DNA of 6,542 bases from Candidatus Hydrogenedentota bacterium. Lineage in GTDB: Bacteria; Hydrogenedentota; Hydrogenedentia; Hydrogenedentales; CAITNO01. Both the position numbers and the translations under genes were made by a program. The notes under the pieces were generated by a model that worked only from the letters and a program-made list of their open reading frames with translations, had not been told where the DNA came from and ran no database searches. This document shows, piece by piece, positions 1 to 5,191 of this stretch. The stretch is taken from the NCBI GenBank assembly GCA_011046175.1, contig DSBB01000465.1, positions 1 through 6,542 on the forward strand, read 5' to 3'. Every line of letters begins with the position of its first letter. Position 1 is the first letter of the stretch.

Positions 1-336
1 CAATTGGGGAGCAGTCTCAACAGCGCCGGATTCGGCAACCACGGCGCCCACTGGCGACACAAGCGAAACGCCGGCCAGCCGGCCCGGTTCGACCGGTGTT
101 TCGCCCTCCGTCAGCGGTTCACCTTCCGTCGGCGGTTCACCTTCCGTCAGCGCCTCCCCCTCTTCAGATTCTTCGCCTTCTTGTTTCTCCCCCTCGTCAT
201 CAACTTGTTTGACTGCCGGTGTTGAGCCATTCACACCATAACTGACATCACCGGCGGTAAAAGCGCCGTGCCCATGCGCAATCATGGCCATTACGACAAC
301 AGCCGCCATAAACGCTCTTAAAAAATATGTGTTCAT
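1..336 (-). CDS. Secreted protein with acidic TEGE-repeat linker, N-terminal part (C-terminus beyond window)
   Basis: An open frame runs from an ATG at 334-336 to the left edge with no stop, giving 112 visible residues. Residues 1-25 look like a signal peptide: MNTYFLR, then a hydrophobic core (about 8-20) and small residues, with likely cleavage between about 22 and 28. Residues 46-84 are a strongly acidic, low-complexity linker that contains EGEK, EGEE, EEGEA and three TEGE units (64-67, 70-73, 76-79). The visible part after that (85-112) is rich in Gly, Ala and Val, with no domain I can name. A purine-rich GGAAAG lies about 10 nt upstream of the ATG as a modest ribosome-binding site. The gene is divergent from the ribokinase and has a good promoter candidate at 431-460. 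Acidic EGE-type linkers usually tether domains of exported proteins in Hydrogenedentes- and Lentisphaerae-like bacteria (from memory). The function is unknown because the main domain lies outside the window. Confidence 0.72.
   Translation of the reverse strand, partial: MNTYFLRAFMAAVVVMAMIAHGHGAFTAGDVSYGVNGSTPAVKQVDDEGEKQEGEESEEGEALTEGEPPTEGEPLTEGETPVEPGRLAGVSLVSPVGAVVAESGAVETAPQL
100..153 (-). repeat. Three tandem 18-bp repeats encoding the TEGE linker
   Basis: Three consecutive 18-bp units (100-117, 118-135, 136-153) differ at only a few positions. On the minus strand each encodes a six-residue unit of the form (L/P)-T-E-G-E-(P/T). The period is a multiple of three, so changes in copy number keep the frame. 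Such coding repeats can expand or contract by slippage and lengthen or shorten the linker. Confidence 0.8.
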
Positions 337-430
337 GAAATTTGTCTTTCCAAAAGCCGCCCTGTCGTGCGATTAATACAACGACATCGCTTCAGCCAAA
401 GGACAAAAACAACTCTTTTTATTCTCCAAG

Positions 431-460
431 ACTATACACCACCGACCCGGCTCATGCCAA
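431..460 (-). promoter_or_regulatory. Sigma70-type promoter for the leftward secreted-protein gene
   Basis: Read on the minus strand, TTGGCA (460-455, five of six matches to TTGACA) is followed after 18 nt by TATAGT (436-431, five of six matches to TATAAT). Transcription would begin near 424 and give a leader of about 88 nt before the ATG at 336. A weaker alternative is TTGGCT with TATTAA about 15 nt downstream, closer to the gene. Confidence 0.5.
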
Positions 461-560
461 CTGTTTCATTCAATGTATATTCTCAAAGCAGGCGCAAAGT
501 TGCCGTTTTGTGTCGGAACCGGCGCTGTCGGCGTCCCGATGATTACCGCATACAGGCAAA

Positions 561-596
561 ATTCAGATGCGGCAAACTTCGACGCCACATCTGGAT
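561..596. repeat. Inverted repeat overlapping the ribokinase -35 region (candidate operator)
   Basis: The left arm is 561-573 (ATTCAGATGCGGC) and the right arm is 584-596 (GCCACATCTGGAT), with a 10-nt spacer. Eleven of 13 positions are Watson-Crick complementary. The other two are one T/G pair (563/594) and one C/A mismatch (570/587). The right arm covers the candidate -35 at 592-597, where a bound repressor would block RNA polymerase. No T-tract follows on the plus strand, so it is not a normal terminator in that direction. Operator function is inferred. Confidence 0.45.
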
Positions 597-621
597 ACAT
601 GGCAATGCATGACTGTACAAT
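592..621 (+). promoter_or_regulatory. Candidate promoter for ribokinase
   Basis: TACAAT at 616-621 matches the -10 consensus at five of six positions. TGGATA at 592-597, 18 nt upstream, matches the -35 at four of six. Transcription would start near 628, just before the palindrome at 631-655, and leave a leader of about 47 nt. The weak -35 would fit a promoter controlled by a regulator. Confidence 0.35.
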
Positions 622-630
622 AAGAGCAAG

Positions 631-655
631 GCGGGAAATTGTGCGAATGTCCCGC
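631..655 (+). promoter_or_regulatory. Imperfect palindrome in the ribokinase leader (operator or mRNA hairpin)
   Basis: The outer arms GCGGGA (631-636) and TCCCGC (650-655) are perfectly complementary. After one A/G mismatch (637/649), inner arms ATT (638-640) and AAT (646-648) also pair, leaving a 5-nt centre (641-645). The element lies between the predicted transcription start and the Shine-Dalgarno at 662. It could therefore be a downstream operator for a DNA-binding repressor or a leader hairpin that affects translation. The symmetry is seen directly; the function is inferred. Confidence 0.45.
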
Positions 656-661
656 GTCAAC

Positions 662-667
662 AAGGAG
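662..667 (+). promoter_or_regulatory. Ribosome-binding site that sets the ribokinase start
   Basis: AAGGAG at 662-667 is followed by a 7-nt spacer and the ATG at 675. This fixes the start at 675. An in-frame ATG at 639 would add 12 residues, but it has no Shine-Dalgarno and sits inside the palindrome. Confidence 0.8.
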
Positions 668-674
668 AATTGAC

Positions 675-1595
675 ATGGTACCCAAAAGCGTCGTTGTTGT
701 GGGAAGCGCAAATATGGATTTAATCATGCGCATATCCCGTCTGCCCAAGCCGGGCGAATCACTTCTCGGAAGCCATTTCATGACCGCCCACGGCGGCAAA
801 GGCGCCAATCAAGCCGTGGGCGCGGCGCGACTGGGAGCGCAGGTTTCCTTTGTGGGTTGTGTGGGAAATGACACCTTCGGGGCGTTGCAACGGAAGGCTT
901 TTGAACGGGAAGGCGTCTCCATCTCGCATCTGAAAACCAGCTCAACCGCCCCCACCGGCACGGCAATGATCTTGCTCACCGAGTCAGGGCAAAACGCCAT
1001 TGTCGTGGCCCCCGCAGCCAATGATGACCTGTTGCCCGCGGATATGCATGAGTTGGGCGATTTGTTTGCGCGCGCGGATGTGGTCATAAGCCAATTGGAA
1101 ATCCCCTTGGAAACGGTGGACGCCGCATTATGCATGGCACGGGATGCCGGCGTTATGTCCATACTGGACGCCGGTCCGGCGAGAAATGTGGCTCCGGAAA
1201 TCCTGAAGCAGGCCGACATAGTCTCGCCCAACGAAACCGAAGCGGAAACGCTGACGGGCGTTGTCGTGGATTCACTGGACGCAGCGCGCAAAGCGGCGGC
1301 GAAGATTCACGCTATGGGTGTGCCGCATGTGGTCATGAAACTGGGCGAACGCGGATGTCTGTACTATGGCGAAGAAGACGTTTTCGCGCCCGCATTTGAA
1401 ATCAACGCCTTGGACGCCACCGCCGCGGGGGACGCATTCACGGCGGCGCTGGGCGCGGCGTGGGGGCGCATGCCTCTGCGCGATACGCTGCGCTTTGCAA
1501 ACGCGGCGGGCGCGCTCGCCGCAACCGTAGAAGGAGCGCAACCTTCCATGCCGACGCTGGACGCGGTTAATCATTTTCTCCACGAAAACGGATAG
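675..1595 (+). CDS. rbsK: Ribokinase (PfkB family carbohydrate kinase)
   Basis: The 306-residue cytoplasmic enzyme belongs to the PfkB/ribokinase family, in which ribokinase uses ATP to phosphorylate D-ribose at O5 to ribose 5-phosphate. The length is close to E. coli RbsK (309). Visible landmarks are the N-terminal substrate segment GSANMD (10-15), the first signature GGKGANQA (40-47), QLEIPLE (140-146) with the sugar-contacting Glu142, SPNETEAETLTG (184-195), KLGERG (222-227) in the nucleotide region, and the second signature DATAAGDAF (247-255) with catalytic base Asp253 and the anion hole. A GAQPSMP segment (287-293) is typical of the ribokinase C-terminal monovalent-cation site. All key residues are intact. 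The start is set by AAGGAG 7 nt upstream. It is followed after 195 bp by a sugar transporter on the same strand, which supports a role in sugar uptake and use. A related substrate such as deoxyribose or another pentose cannot be excluded, but the motifs fit ribokinase proper best. Confidence 0.93.
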   Translation: MVPKSVVVVGSANMDLIMRISRLPKPGESLLGSHFMTAHGGKGANQAVGAARLGAQVSFVGCVGNDTFGALQRKAFEREGVSISHLKTSSTAPTGTAMILLTESGQNAIVVAPAANDDLLPADMHELGDLFARADVVISQLEIPLETVDAALCMARDAGVMSILDAGPARNVAPEILKQADIVSPNETEAETLTGVVVDSLDAARKAAAKIHAMGVPHVVMKLGERGCLYYGEEDVFAPAFEINALDATAAGDAFTAALGAAWGRMPLRDTLRFANAAGALAATVEGAQPSMPTLDAVNHFLHENG

Positions 1596-1617
1596 ACGCC
1601 GGTGTCGTCTGGCGCAC

Positions 1618-1675
1618 AGATTCACCGAATCTTGTATTCCCAACGCGGGCGTTGCCCGCAACCCAACTTCTTTTT
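1618..1675 (+). terminator. Weak candidate terminator after ribokinase
   Basis: A short stem AGATTC/GAATCT (1618-1632) is followed by a GC-rich hairpin GCGGGC-GTT-GCCCGC (1645-1659). A five-T run lies at 1671-1675. The T-run starts 11 nt after the stem, farther than in a classical intrinsic terminator, so termination may be partial or absent. Transcription could then continue into the transporter gene. Confidence 0.3.
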
Positions 1676-1725
1676 CTTGATCGCGGTTTCTGGCCGATAA
1701 GGTACTACCGCGCCTCAAAGAAGTG

Positions 1726-1731
1726 TATAAT
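1726..1731 (+). promoter_or_regulatory. Candidate -10 element upstream of the sugar transporter
   Basis: A perfect TATAAT lies at 1726-1731, 59 bp before the transporter start, but no hexamer 16-18 nt upstream resembles TTGACA (TACTAC at 1703-1708 is poor). If it is a promoter, it would need an activator or another contact. The transporter may otherwise be read through from the ribokinase promoter. Confidence 0.35.
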
Positions 1732-1790
1732 GCCCGGGACGCGGTTTTGGGAAATATCGGTTGAATATATAGCGCACAAGGACAGAAAAG

Positions 1791-3242
1791 ATGAATCAGA
1801 CAGGCAACACACCGCAACCCGACGGCATGCGACAGCAAACGTCCTTCACAGCCTATCTCATGGGAAGCGCCTTGGTGGCGGCATTGGGCGGACTGCTTTT
1901 TGGCTTTGACACCGCTGTCATTAGCGGCGCGGAACAGCGGCTGCAGGAACTGTTTCAGCCGATGTCCGGCATGGGCGGCGGCGCGCGCGCATTCTGGCAC
2001 GGCTTTCTCGTCGCCGGCGCGCTCATCGGCACCATTGTCGGCGCGGTCGCCGTGGGCAAACCCGCCGACATCTTTGGACGCCGCGCCACCATGTTTGGGC
2101 TGGCAGCGCTCTACTTCGTATCCGCGGTGGGCAGCGCCTTCGCATGGGACTGGTATTCCTTCGTCATATTTCGTTTCATAGGCGGACTTGGCGTGGGCGG
2201 CGCCTCGGTGGTGTCACCCATGTACATAGCGGAAATCTCTCCCGCGCCTGTGCGCGGACGGCTCGTGGCCCTGGCGCAGTTCAACATTGTGCTGGGTATT
2301 CTGATCGCCTTCCTGTCGAATTACATTATCGGATTGCTGCAACTGGGGGATGTGGAATGGCGCTGGATGTTCGGCGTGGAAGCGTTCCCCGCGGCAGTCT
2401 ATTTTCTGTTGCTTTTCATGACGCCCCGGAGTCCTCGATGGCTGCTGGCGATGAAACGGGAGAACGAAGCGCGCGCCGTGCTGACCCGTGTGGGCAGCCG
2501 TAATGTGGAGACCGAGATCAAGGCCATCAAAGAGTCTCTGGATATTGAACGGCATAACCTGCAAGAGCCCTTCTTCCAGAAAAAATACATGACGCCCATA
2601 CTACTCGCCATCATGATTGCCGCGTTTAACCAGCTGTCCGGCATCAACGCCATACTCTATTACTCGAAGCGCATCTTTGAAAGCGCGGGCTTCGGCGCAA
2701 GCGCCAGCTTGCTAAACTCTGTCGGGCTCGGGGCTGTGAACCTGATATTCACCATGGCCGCGCTCACCGTGATAGACCGGTTCGGACGCAAGAAACTCAT
2801 GATTGTCGGCTCAATAGGCTATATACTTTCCCTTGGCGCAACCGCACTGGCTTTCTATACACAAAGCCATCTGGTGCAAGGTGATGGCGGCGCATTCGTC
2901 CGCGAAATCAGCCAGACCGGCGGATGGGTGGTATTTATCAGCCTGCTGGTGTTTATTGCATCCCACGCATTCGGCCAGGGAGCGGTGATCTGGGTGTTCA
3001 TCAGCGAAGTGTTCCCCACCCGGGTGCGGGCGCGCGGTCAGGCGCTGGGCAGTTTTACCCACTGGATTTTCGCCGCCGCCATAAGCCAGACCTTCCCCTT
3101 GATAGCGGAAGTCTCCGGCGGGCATATATTCGCCTTCTATTGCGTCTGCATGGTCGGGCAATTACTATGGGTGCTCTTCTATATGCCGGAAACCAAAGGC
3201 ATTTCCCTGGAGGAAATTCAGAAGCGGTTGCATATTGAATAA
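1791..3242 (+). CDS. Sugar porter family MFS transporter (XylE/GalP-like)
   Basis: This 483-residue inner-membrane protein has the twelve-helix major facilitator fold of the sugar porter family, which mostly moves monosaccharides with protons. Visible signatures are GGLLFGFDTAVISG (33-46) with the proton-coupling Asp40, DIFGRR (93-98), RFIGGLGVGGASVVSPMYIAE (128-148), PVRGR (153-157), PRSPRWLL (212-219; the usual Glu of PESPRW is Arg213), NQLSGINAILYYS (280-292), DRFGRKK (329-335), SEVFPTRVRARG (405-416) and PETKG (466-470). Compared with E. coli XylE from memory, Gln163, Gln281, Asn286, Tyr290 and Asn317 keep sugar-contact positions. The equivalents of Gln288, Trp392 and Gln415 are Asn280, Gln396 and His424. 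The substrate therefore probably differs from xylose. AAGGA at 1778-1782 with good spacing supports the start. Its position after ribokinase suggests ribose or a similar sugar. Family assignment is firm and substrate is not. Confidence 0.93.
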   Translation: MNQTGNTPQPDGMRQQTSFTAYLMGSALVAALGGLLFGFDTAVISGAEQRLQELFQPMSGMGGGARAFWHGFLVAGALIGTIVGAVAVGKPADIFGRRATMFGLAALYFVSAVGSAFAWDWYSFVIFRFIGGLGVGGASVVSPMYIAEISPAPVRGRLVALAQFNIVLGILIAFLSNYIIGLLQLGDVEWRWMFGVEAFPAAVYFLLLFMTPRSPRWLLAMKRENEARAVLTRVGSRNVETEIKAIKESLDIERHNLQEPFFQKKYMTPILLAIMIAAFNQLSGINAILYYSKRIFESAGFGASASLLNSVGLGAVNLIFTMAALTVIDRFGRKKLMIVGSIGYILSLGATALAFYTQSHLVQGDGGAFVREISQTGGWVVFISLLVFIASHAFGQGAVIWVFISEVFPTRVRARGQALGSFTHWIFAAAISQTFPLIAEVSGGHIFAFYCVCMVGQLLWVLFYMPETKGISLEEIQKRLHIE

Positions 3243-3266
3243 AGAAACGCTACAACCCTTCAATAT
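3232..3266. repeat. Inverted repeat across the convergent gene ends
   Basis: ATATTGAA (3232-3239) and TTCAATAT (3259-3266) are perfect 8-bp inverted arms separated by 19 nt. They span the stop codons of the transporter and of the convergent lipoprotein gene. The stem is AT-rich and no uridine tract follows, so a bidirectional terminator is only a weak possibility. Confidence 0.3.
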
Positions 3267-3753
3267 CACCGGCGGCATTGCCCGAAAAGGAGTTAACCGC
3301 GCCCATGTCCTCGTTCACCTCGACAACGCCCTTGAGCAGTACGCCCCATTGGGCGCTGTTTTCAAACGCGCAGTGTGTGGCATGAATCTGAGTGGGGTTG
3401 GCCGCCGAACCCGTAACATACAGATTCGCGTCAAAATAACCGCCGCCAAATTCCACCTTCACATAGGACAACATGTTTGACTCGCTGTTGGAGTTGTAGA
3501 ATCTGAGACCGTCCCAATAACCGGGAACCGCCTCGGCGCCGGTAAAAATAACAGGCGCCTCCGCCGTGCCTGTCGCGGTCAGGCTTCCGTACTCATTCAC
3601 ACTCATGGAATATCCGGCGGCGGCCAATGCGGATTCCGCCGCCAGCTGGGGCAGGTTGACCACGTCAGGCACCACCACCTTGCACCCGGCAGCGGACACA
3701 ATCAAAAGCAGTATGCCCGCCTGCCTAAAAAAGAAATGCGTCAGATTTCCCAT
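3250..3753 (-). CDS. Lipoprotein with PASTA-like segment joined to a beta-helix segment
   Basis: The 167-residue predicted lipoprotein begins with a signal peptide ending in a lipobox-like SAAGC, with Cys24 as the lipidation site. The -3 residue is Ala rather than the usual Leu. Lys25 at +2 is not an inner-membrane retention signal, so outer-membrane anchoring is plausible. Residues 28-50 (VPDVVNLPQLAAESALAAAG and on) resemble the first half of a PASTA domain, but the second half is missing. Residues 51-167 resemble part of a right-handed beta-helix / parallel beta repeat protein: SLTATGTAEAPVIFTG, then a GYWDGLRFYNSNS motif, a YVKVEFGGG strand, and a later VNEDMGAVNSFSGN. The fold assignment is by eye. 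A strong AGGAGGG (3757-3763, minus strand) precedes the ATG by only 3 nt. The gene lies 37 bp after the sulfatase and probably ends the same transcript; its stop is 7 bp from the convergent transporter. It may be a surface protein or a deletion-shortened member of a larger family. Function unknown. Confidence 0.8.
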   Translation of the reverse strand: MGNLTHFFFRQAGILLLIVSAAGCKVVVPDVVNLPQLAAESALAAAGYSMSVNEYGSLTATGTAEAPVIFTGAEAVPGYWDGLRFYNSNSESNMLSYVKVEFGGGYFDANLYVTGSAANPTQIHATHCAFENSAQWGVLLKGVVEVNEDMGAVNSFSGNAAGDIEGL

Positions 3754-3790
3754 TATCCCTCCTGCGATAACTTGAGGACGCCAAAGCTGT

Positions 3791-5143
3791 TTAAGGCCGC
3801 CTCACTTCACGCGCAAAATCACGCATACGATCAGCCAAATGCTGCACAACTTCAGGGTGCGCCCCGGCAACATTGTACAACTCCCGCGGGTCGCGCCCAA
3901 GATGAAACAATTCGACCTCGGCGTTGGGGGTTTCCCTGCGAAGCTTCCAATCGCCATGGCGCACGGCTTGAAGGTGGTCGCCCCGGAAATAATAGAAATA
4001 CTCATGGGGCGATTCCGTTTTTCCTTGAAGCAACGGCAGGATATCGCACCCGTCCAGCGTCCGATCCCCAGGAAATGTTGCGCCGGAAAGCGCCGCGAGC
4101 GTAGGAAGAACATCCATGGTCGTGGCCACATGCGCGTTTCGCGTGTCCGGCGGGATATGCCCAGGCCAACAGGCAATCATGGGAACCCGGAACCCGCCTT
4201 CATAGGTCGTTCCCTTGGCGCCGCGCAGCGGACCGGGCGAACCGCCGTGCCAGCGTTCGACCCCCTCGTGCAACATGCGCTCGGGCAGGTCGAGCCAGGG
4301 GCCGTTGTCGCTGGTGAAAATAACAAGCGTATTGTCCGCAATACCTTTCTCTTCCAGTGTCCGGCGTATGCGCCCCACGCTCCAATCAATGGTCTCAATA
4401 ACATCCCCGTACAGATCGCCGTCCGAAGCGCCTCTGAATCGCTCGGACGTCCTTACCGGAAGATGGGGCATGCTGTGGGCAAGATAAAGAAAAAAAGGCG
4501 CGTCATCCGACGCTTCGATAAACTTGACGGCCTCGTCCGTGTAGCGCTCCGTAAGTGTGTCTTGATTGACGGGATGTTCAATGGGTTCGGTGTCACGATA
4601 AAGTTGCAGCGGTTCATCGGTCTGCACCCAGGGCTTGCGCATATCGTTGCTGTAAGGCAGGCCGTACCACGAATCAAAGCCGCGTCCCGTGGGCAGCAGC
4701 TCCGGACGCTGGTGTCCCAGATGCCATTTGCCCACCGCCATCGTGCGGTATCCCCGCGCCTTAAGCATGTCCGCAATGGTGATTTCTGATTCCGGCAGAT
4801 GCCTGTCGCTACCCGGTCCGGTGTTGCCGGGCATGCCGCACCGCACTGGATAACGTCCGGTCAACAGCGACGCGCGCGATGGCGAACATACAGGCGCGCC
4901 CACGTAAAAGGAAGTCAAGCGCACACCGTCCCGCGCCATCTTATCCAAGTGGGGCGTGCGAATCAGGGGGTGGCCATAGCAACCCAGATCGCCGTATCCC
5001 AAGTCATCCGCAAAAATGAGGACAATATTGGGCGGGCGTTCCGTGTCCGACGCGGCGCGCGATATCGCGGGCCATGCCGCCGCGCCTGCGGCTATGCCCG
5101 CATACCGTAAAAACGTCCGACGATCAAGCATGGTGTCAATCAT
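3791..5143 (-). CDS. Tat-exported sulfatase (formylglycine type, arylsulfatase-like)
   Basis: This 450-residue sulfatase would hydrolyse sulfate esters outside the cytoplasm. The N-terminus carries a twin-arginine motif DRRTFLRY (7-14), an Ala-rich hydrophobic stretch and a likely cleavage near Ala30. The catalytic core is complete: metal ligands Asp46-Asp47 in FADDLGYGD, the modification site Cys86 in CSPSR (C-x-P-S-R, converted to formylglycine) with Arg90, GKWHLG with Lys139 and His141, HSMPH with His227, SDNG with Asp279 and Asn280, and GAKGTTYEGG with Lys310. The C-terminal part has the usual HGDWKLRR and LFHLGRDPRELYNV segments. AGGAG (5152-5156) lies 8 nt before the ATG at 5143; the in-frame ATG at 5131 lacks such a site. 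The gene follows the Fe-S protein by 48 bp and precedes the lipoprotein by 37 bp. The Cys-type site needs a maturation enzyme (FGE or anSME), none of which is in the window. The natural substrate is unknown; a sulfated polysaccharide is a reasonable guess. Confidence 0.94.
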   Translation of the reverse strand: MIDTMLDRRTFLRYAGIAAGAAAWPAISRAASDTERPPNIVLIFADDLGYGDLGCYGHPLIRTPHLDKMARDGVRLTSFYVGAPVCSPSRASLLTGRYPVRCGMPGNTGPGSDRHLPESEITIADMLKARGYRTMAVGKWHLGHQRPELLPTGRGFDSWYGLPYSNDMRKPWVQTDEPLQLYRDTEPIEHPVNQDTLTERYTDEAVKFIEASDDAPFFLYLAHSMPHLPVRTSERFRGASDGDLYGDVIETIDWSVGRIRRTLEEKGIADNTLVIFTSDNGPWLDLPERMLHEGVERWHGGSPGPLRGAKGTTYEGGFRVPMIACWPGHIPPDTRNAHVATTMDVLPTLAALSGATFPGDRTLDGCDILPLLQGKTESPHEYFYYFRGDHLQAVRHGDWKLRRETPNAEVELFHLGRDPRELYNVAGAHPEVVQHLADRMRDFAREVRRP

Positions 5144-5153
5144 ATCGCGGTCT

Positions 5154-5172
5154 CCTGTTTACAGGTATTTTA
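5154..5172 (-). promoter_or_regulatory. Possible internal promoter and dyad before the sulfatase
   Basis: On the minus strand TAAAAT (5172-5167) could serve as a -10, but no good -35 precedes it. Immediately downstream, CCTGT (5154-5158) and ACAGG (5161-5165) form a near-perfect small palindrome that overlaps the sulfatase Shine-Dalgarno. In mRNA a four-pair stem with a UAAA loop could weakly hide that site. Both readings are tentative. Confidence 0.2.
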
Positions 5173-5191
5173 ACACGTCCCCACGTTGCAA

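Larger units (their letters stand above)
337..674. other. Divergent intergenic region between the secreted-protein gene and the ribokinase
   Basis: This stretch of 338 bp separates two divergent genes. It holds a leftward promoter candidate (431-460), a rightward promoter candidate (592-621), an inverted repeat that overlaps the rightward -35 (561-596), an imperfect palindrome in the ribokinase leader (631-655) and the ribokinase Shine-Dalgarno (662-667). Short open frames here, such as 473-673 on the plus strand, lack ribosome-binding sites and recognisable protein features and are not called as genes. I see no tRNA or riboswitch. Confidence 0.75.

Noticed and set aside
561..596. Inverted repeat read as an intrinsic terminator on the minus strand (a short T-run follows)
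   Set aside because: No leftward gene lies upstream of it on the minus strand, and its overlap with the ribokinase -35 fits an operator better.
473..673. Small open frame in the intergenic region upstream of ribokinase
   Set aside because: No ribosome-binding site, no hydrophobic or conserved segment, and it covers the promoter and operator-like elements.
639..674. Upstream ATG that would extend the ribokinase by 12 residues
   Set aside because: It has no Shine-Dalgarno, lies inside the palindrome, and the extra residues do not resemble a ribokinase N-terminus. The ATG at 675 has an ideal AAGGAG.
1272..2000. Open frame of 242 codons on the minus strand across the ribokinase end and transporter start
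   Set aside because: It crosses two well-supported genes and their intergenic signals, and its product resembles no protein family.
3839..4789. Long open frame of 316 codons antisense to the sulfatase
   Set aside because: The sulfatase on the other strand has all its catalytic motifs. The antisense product has no recognisable domain and is explained by GC-rich codon structure.
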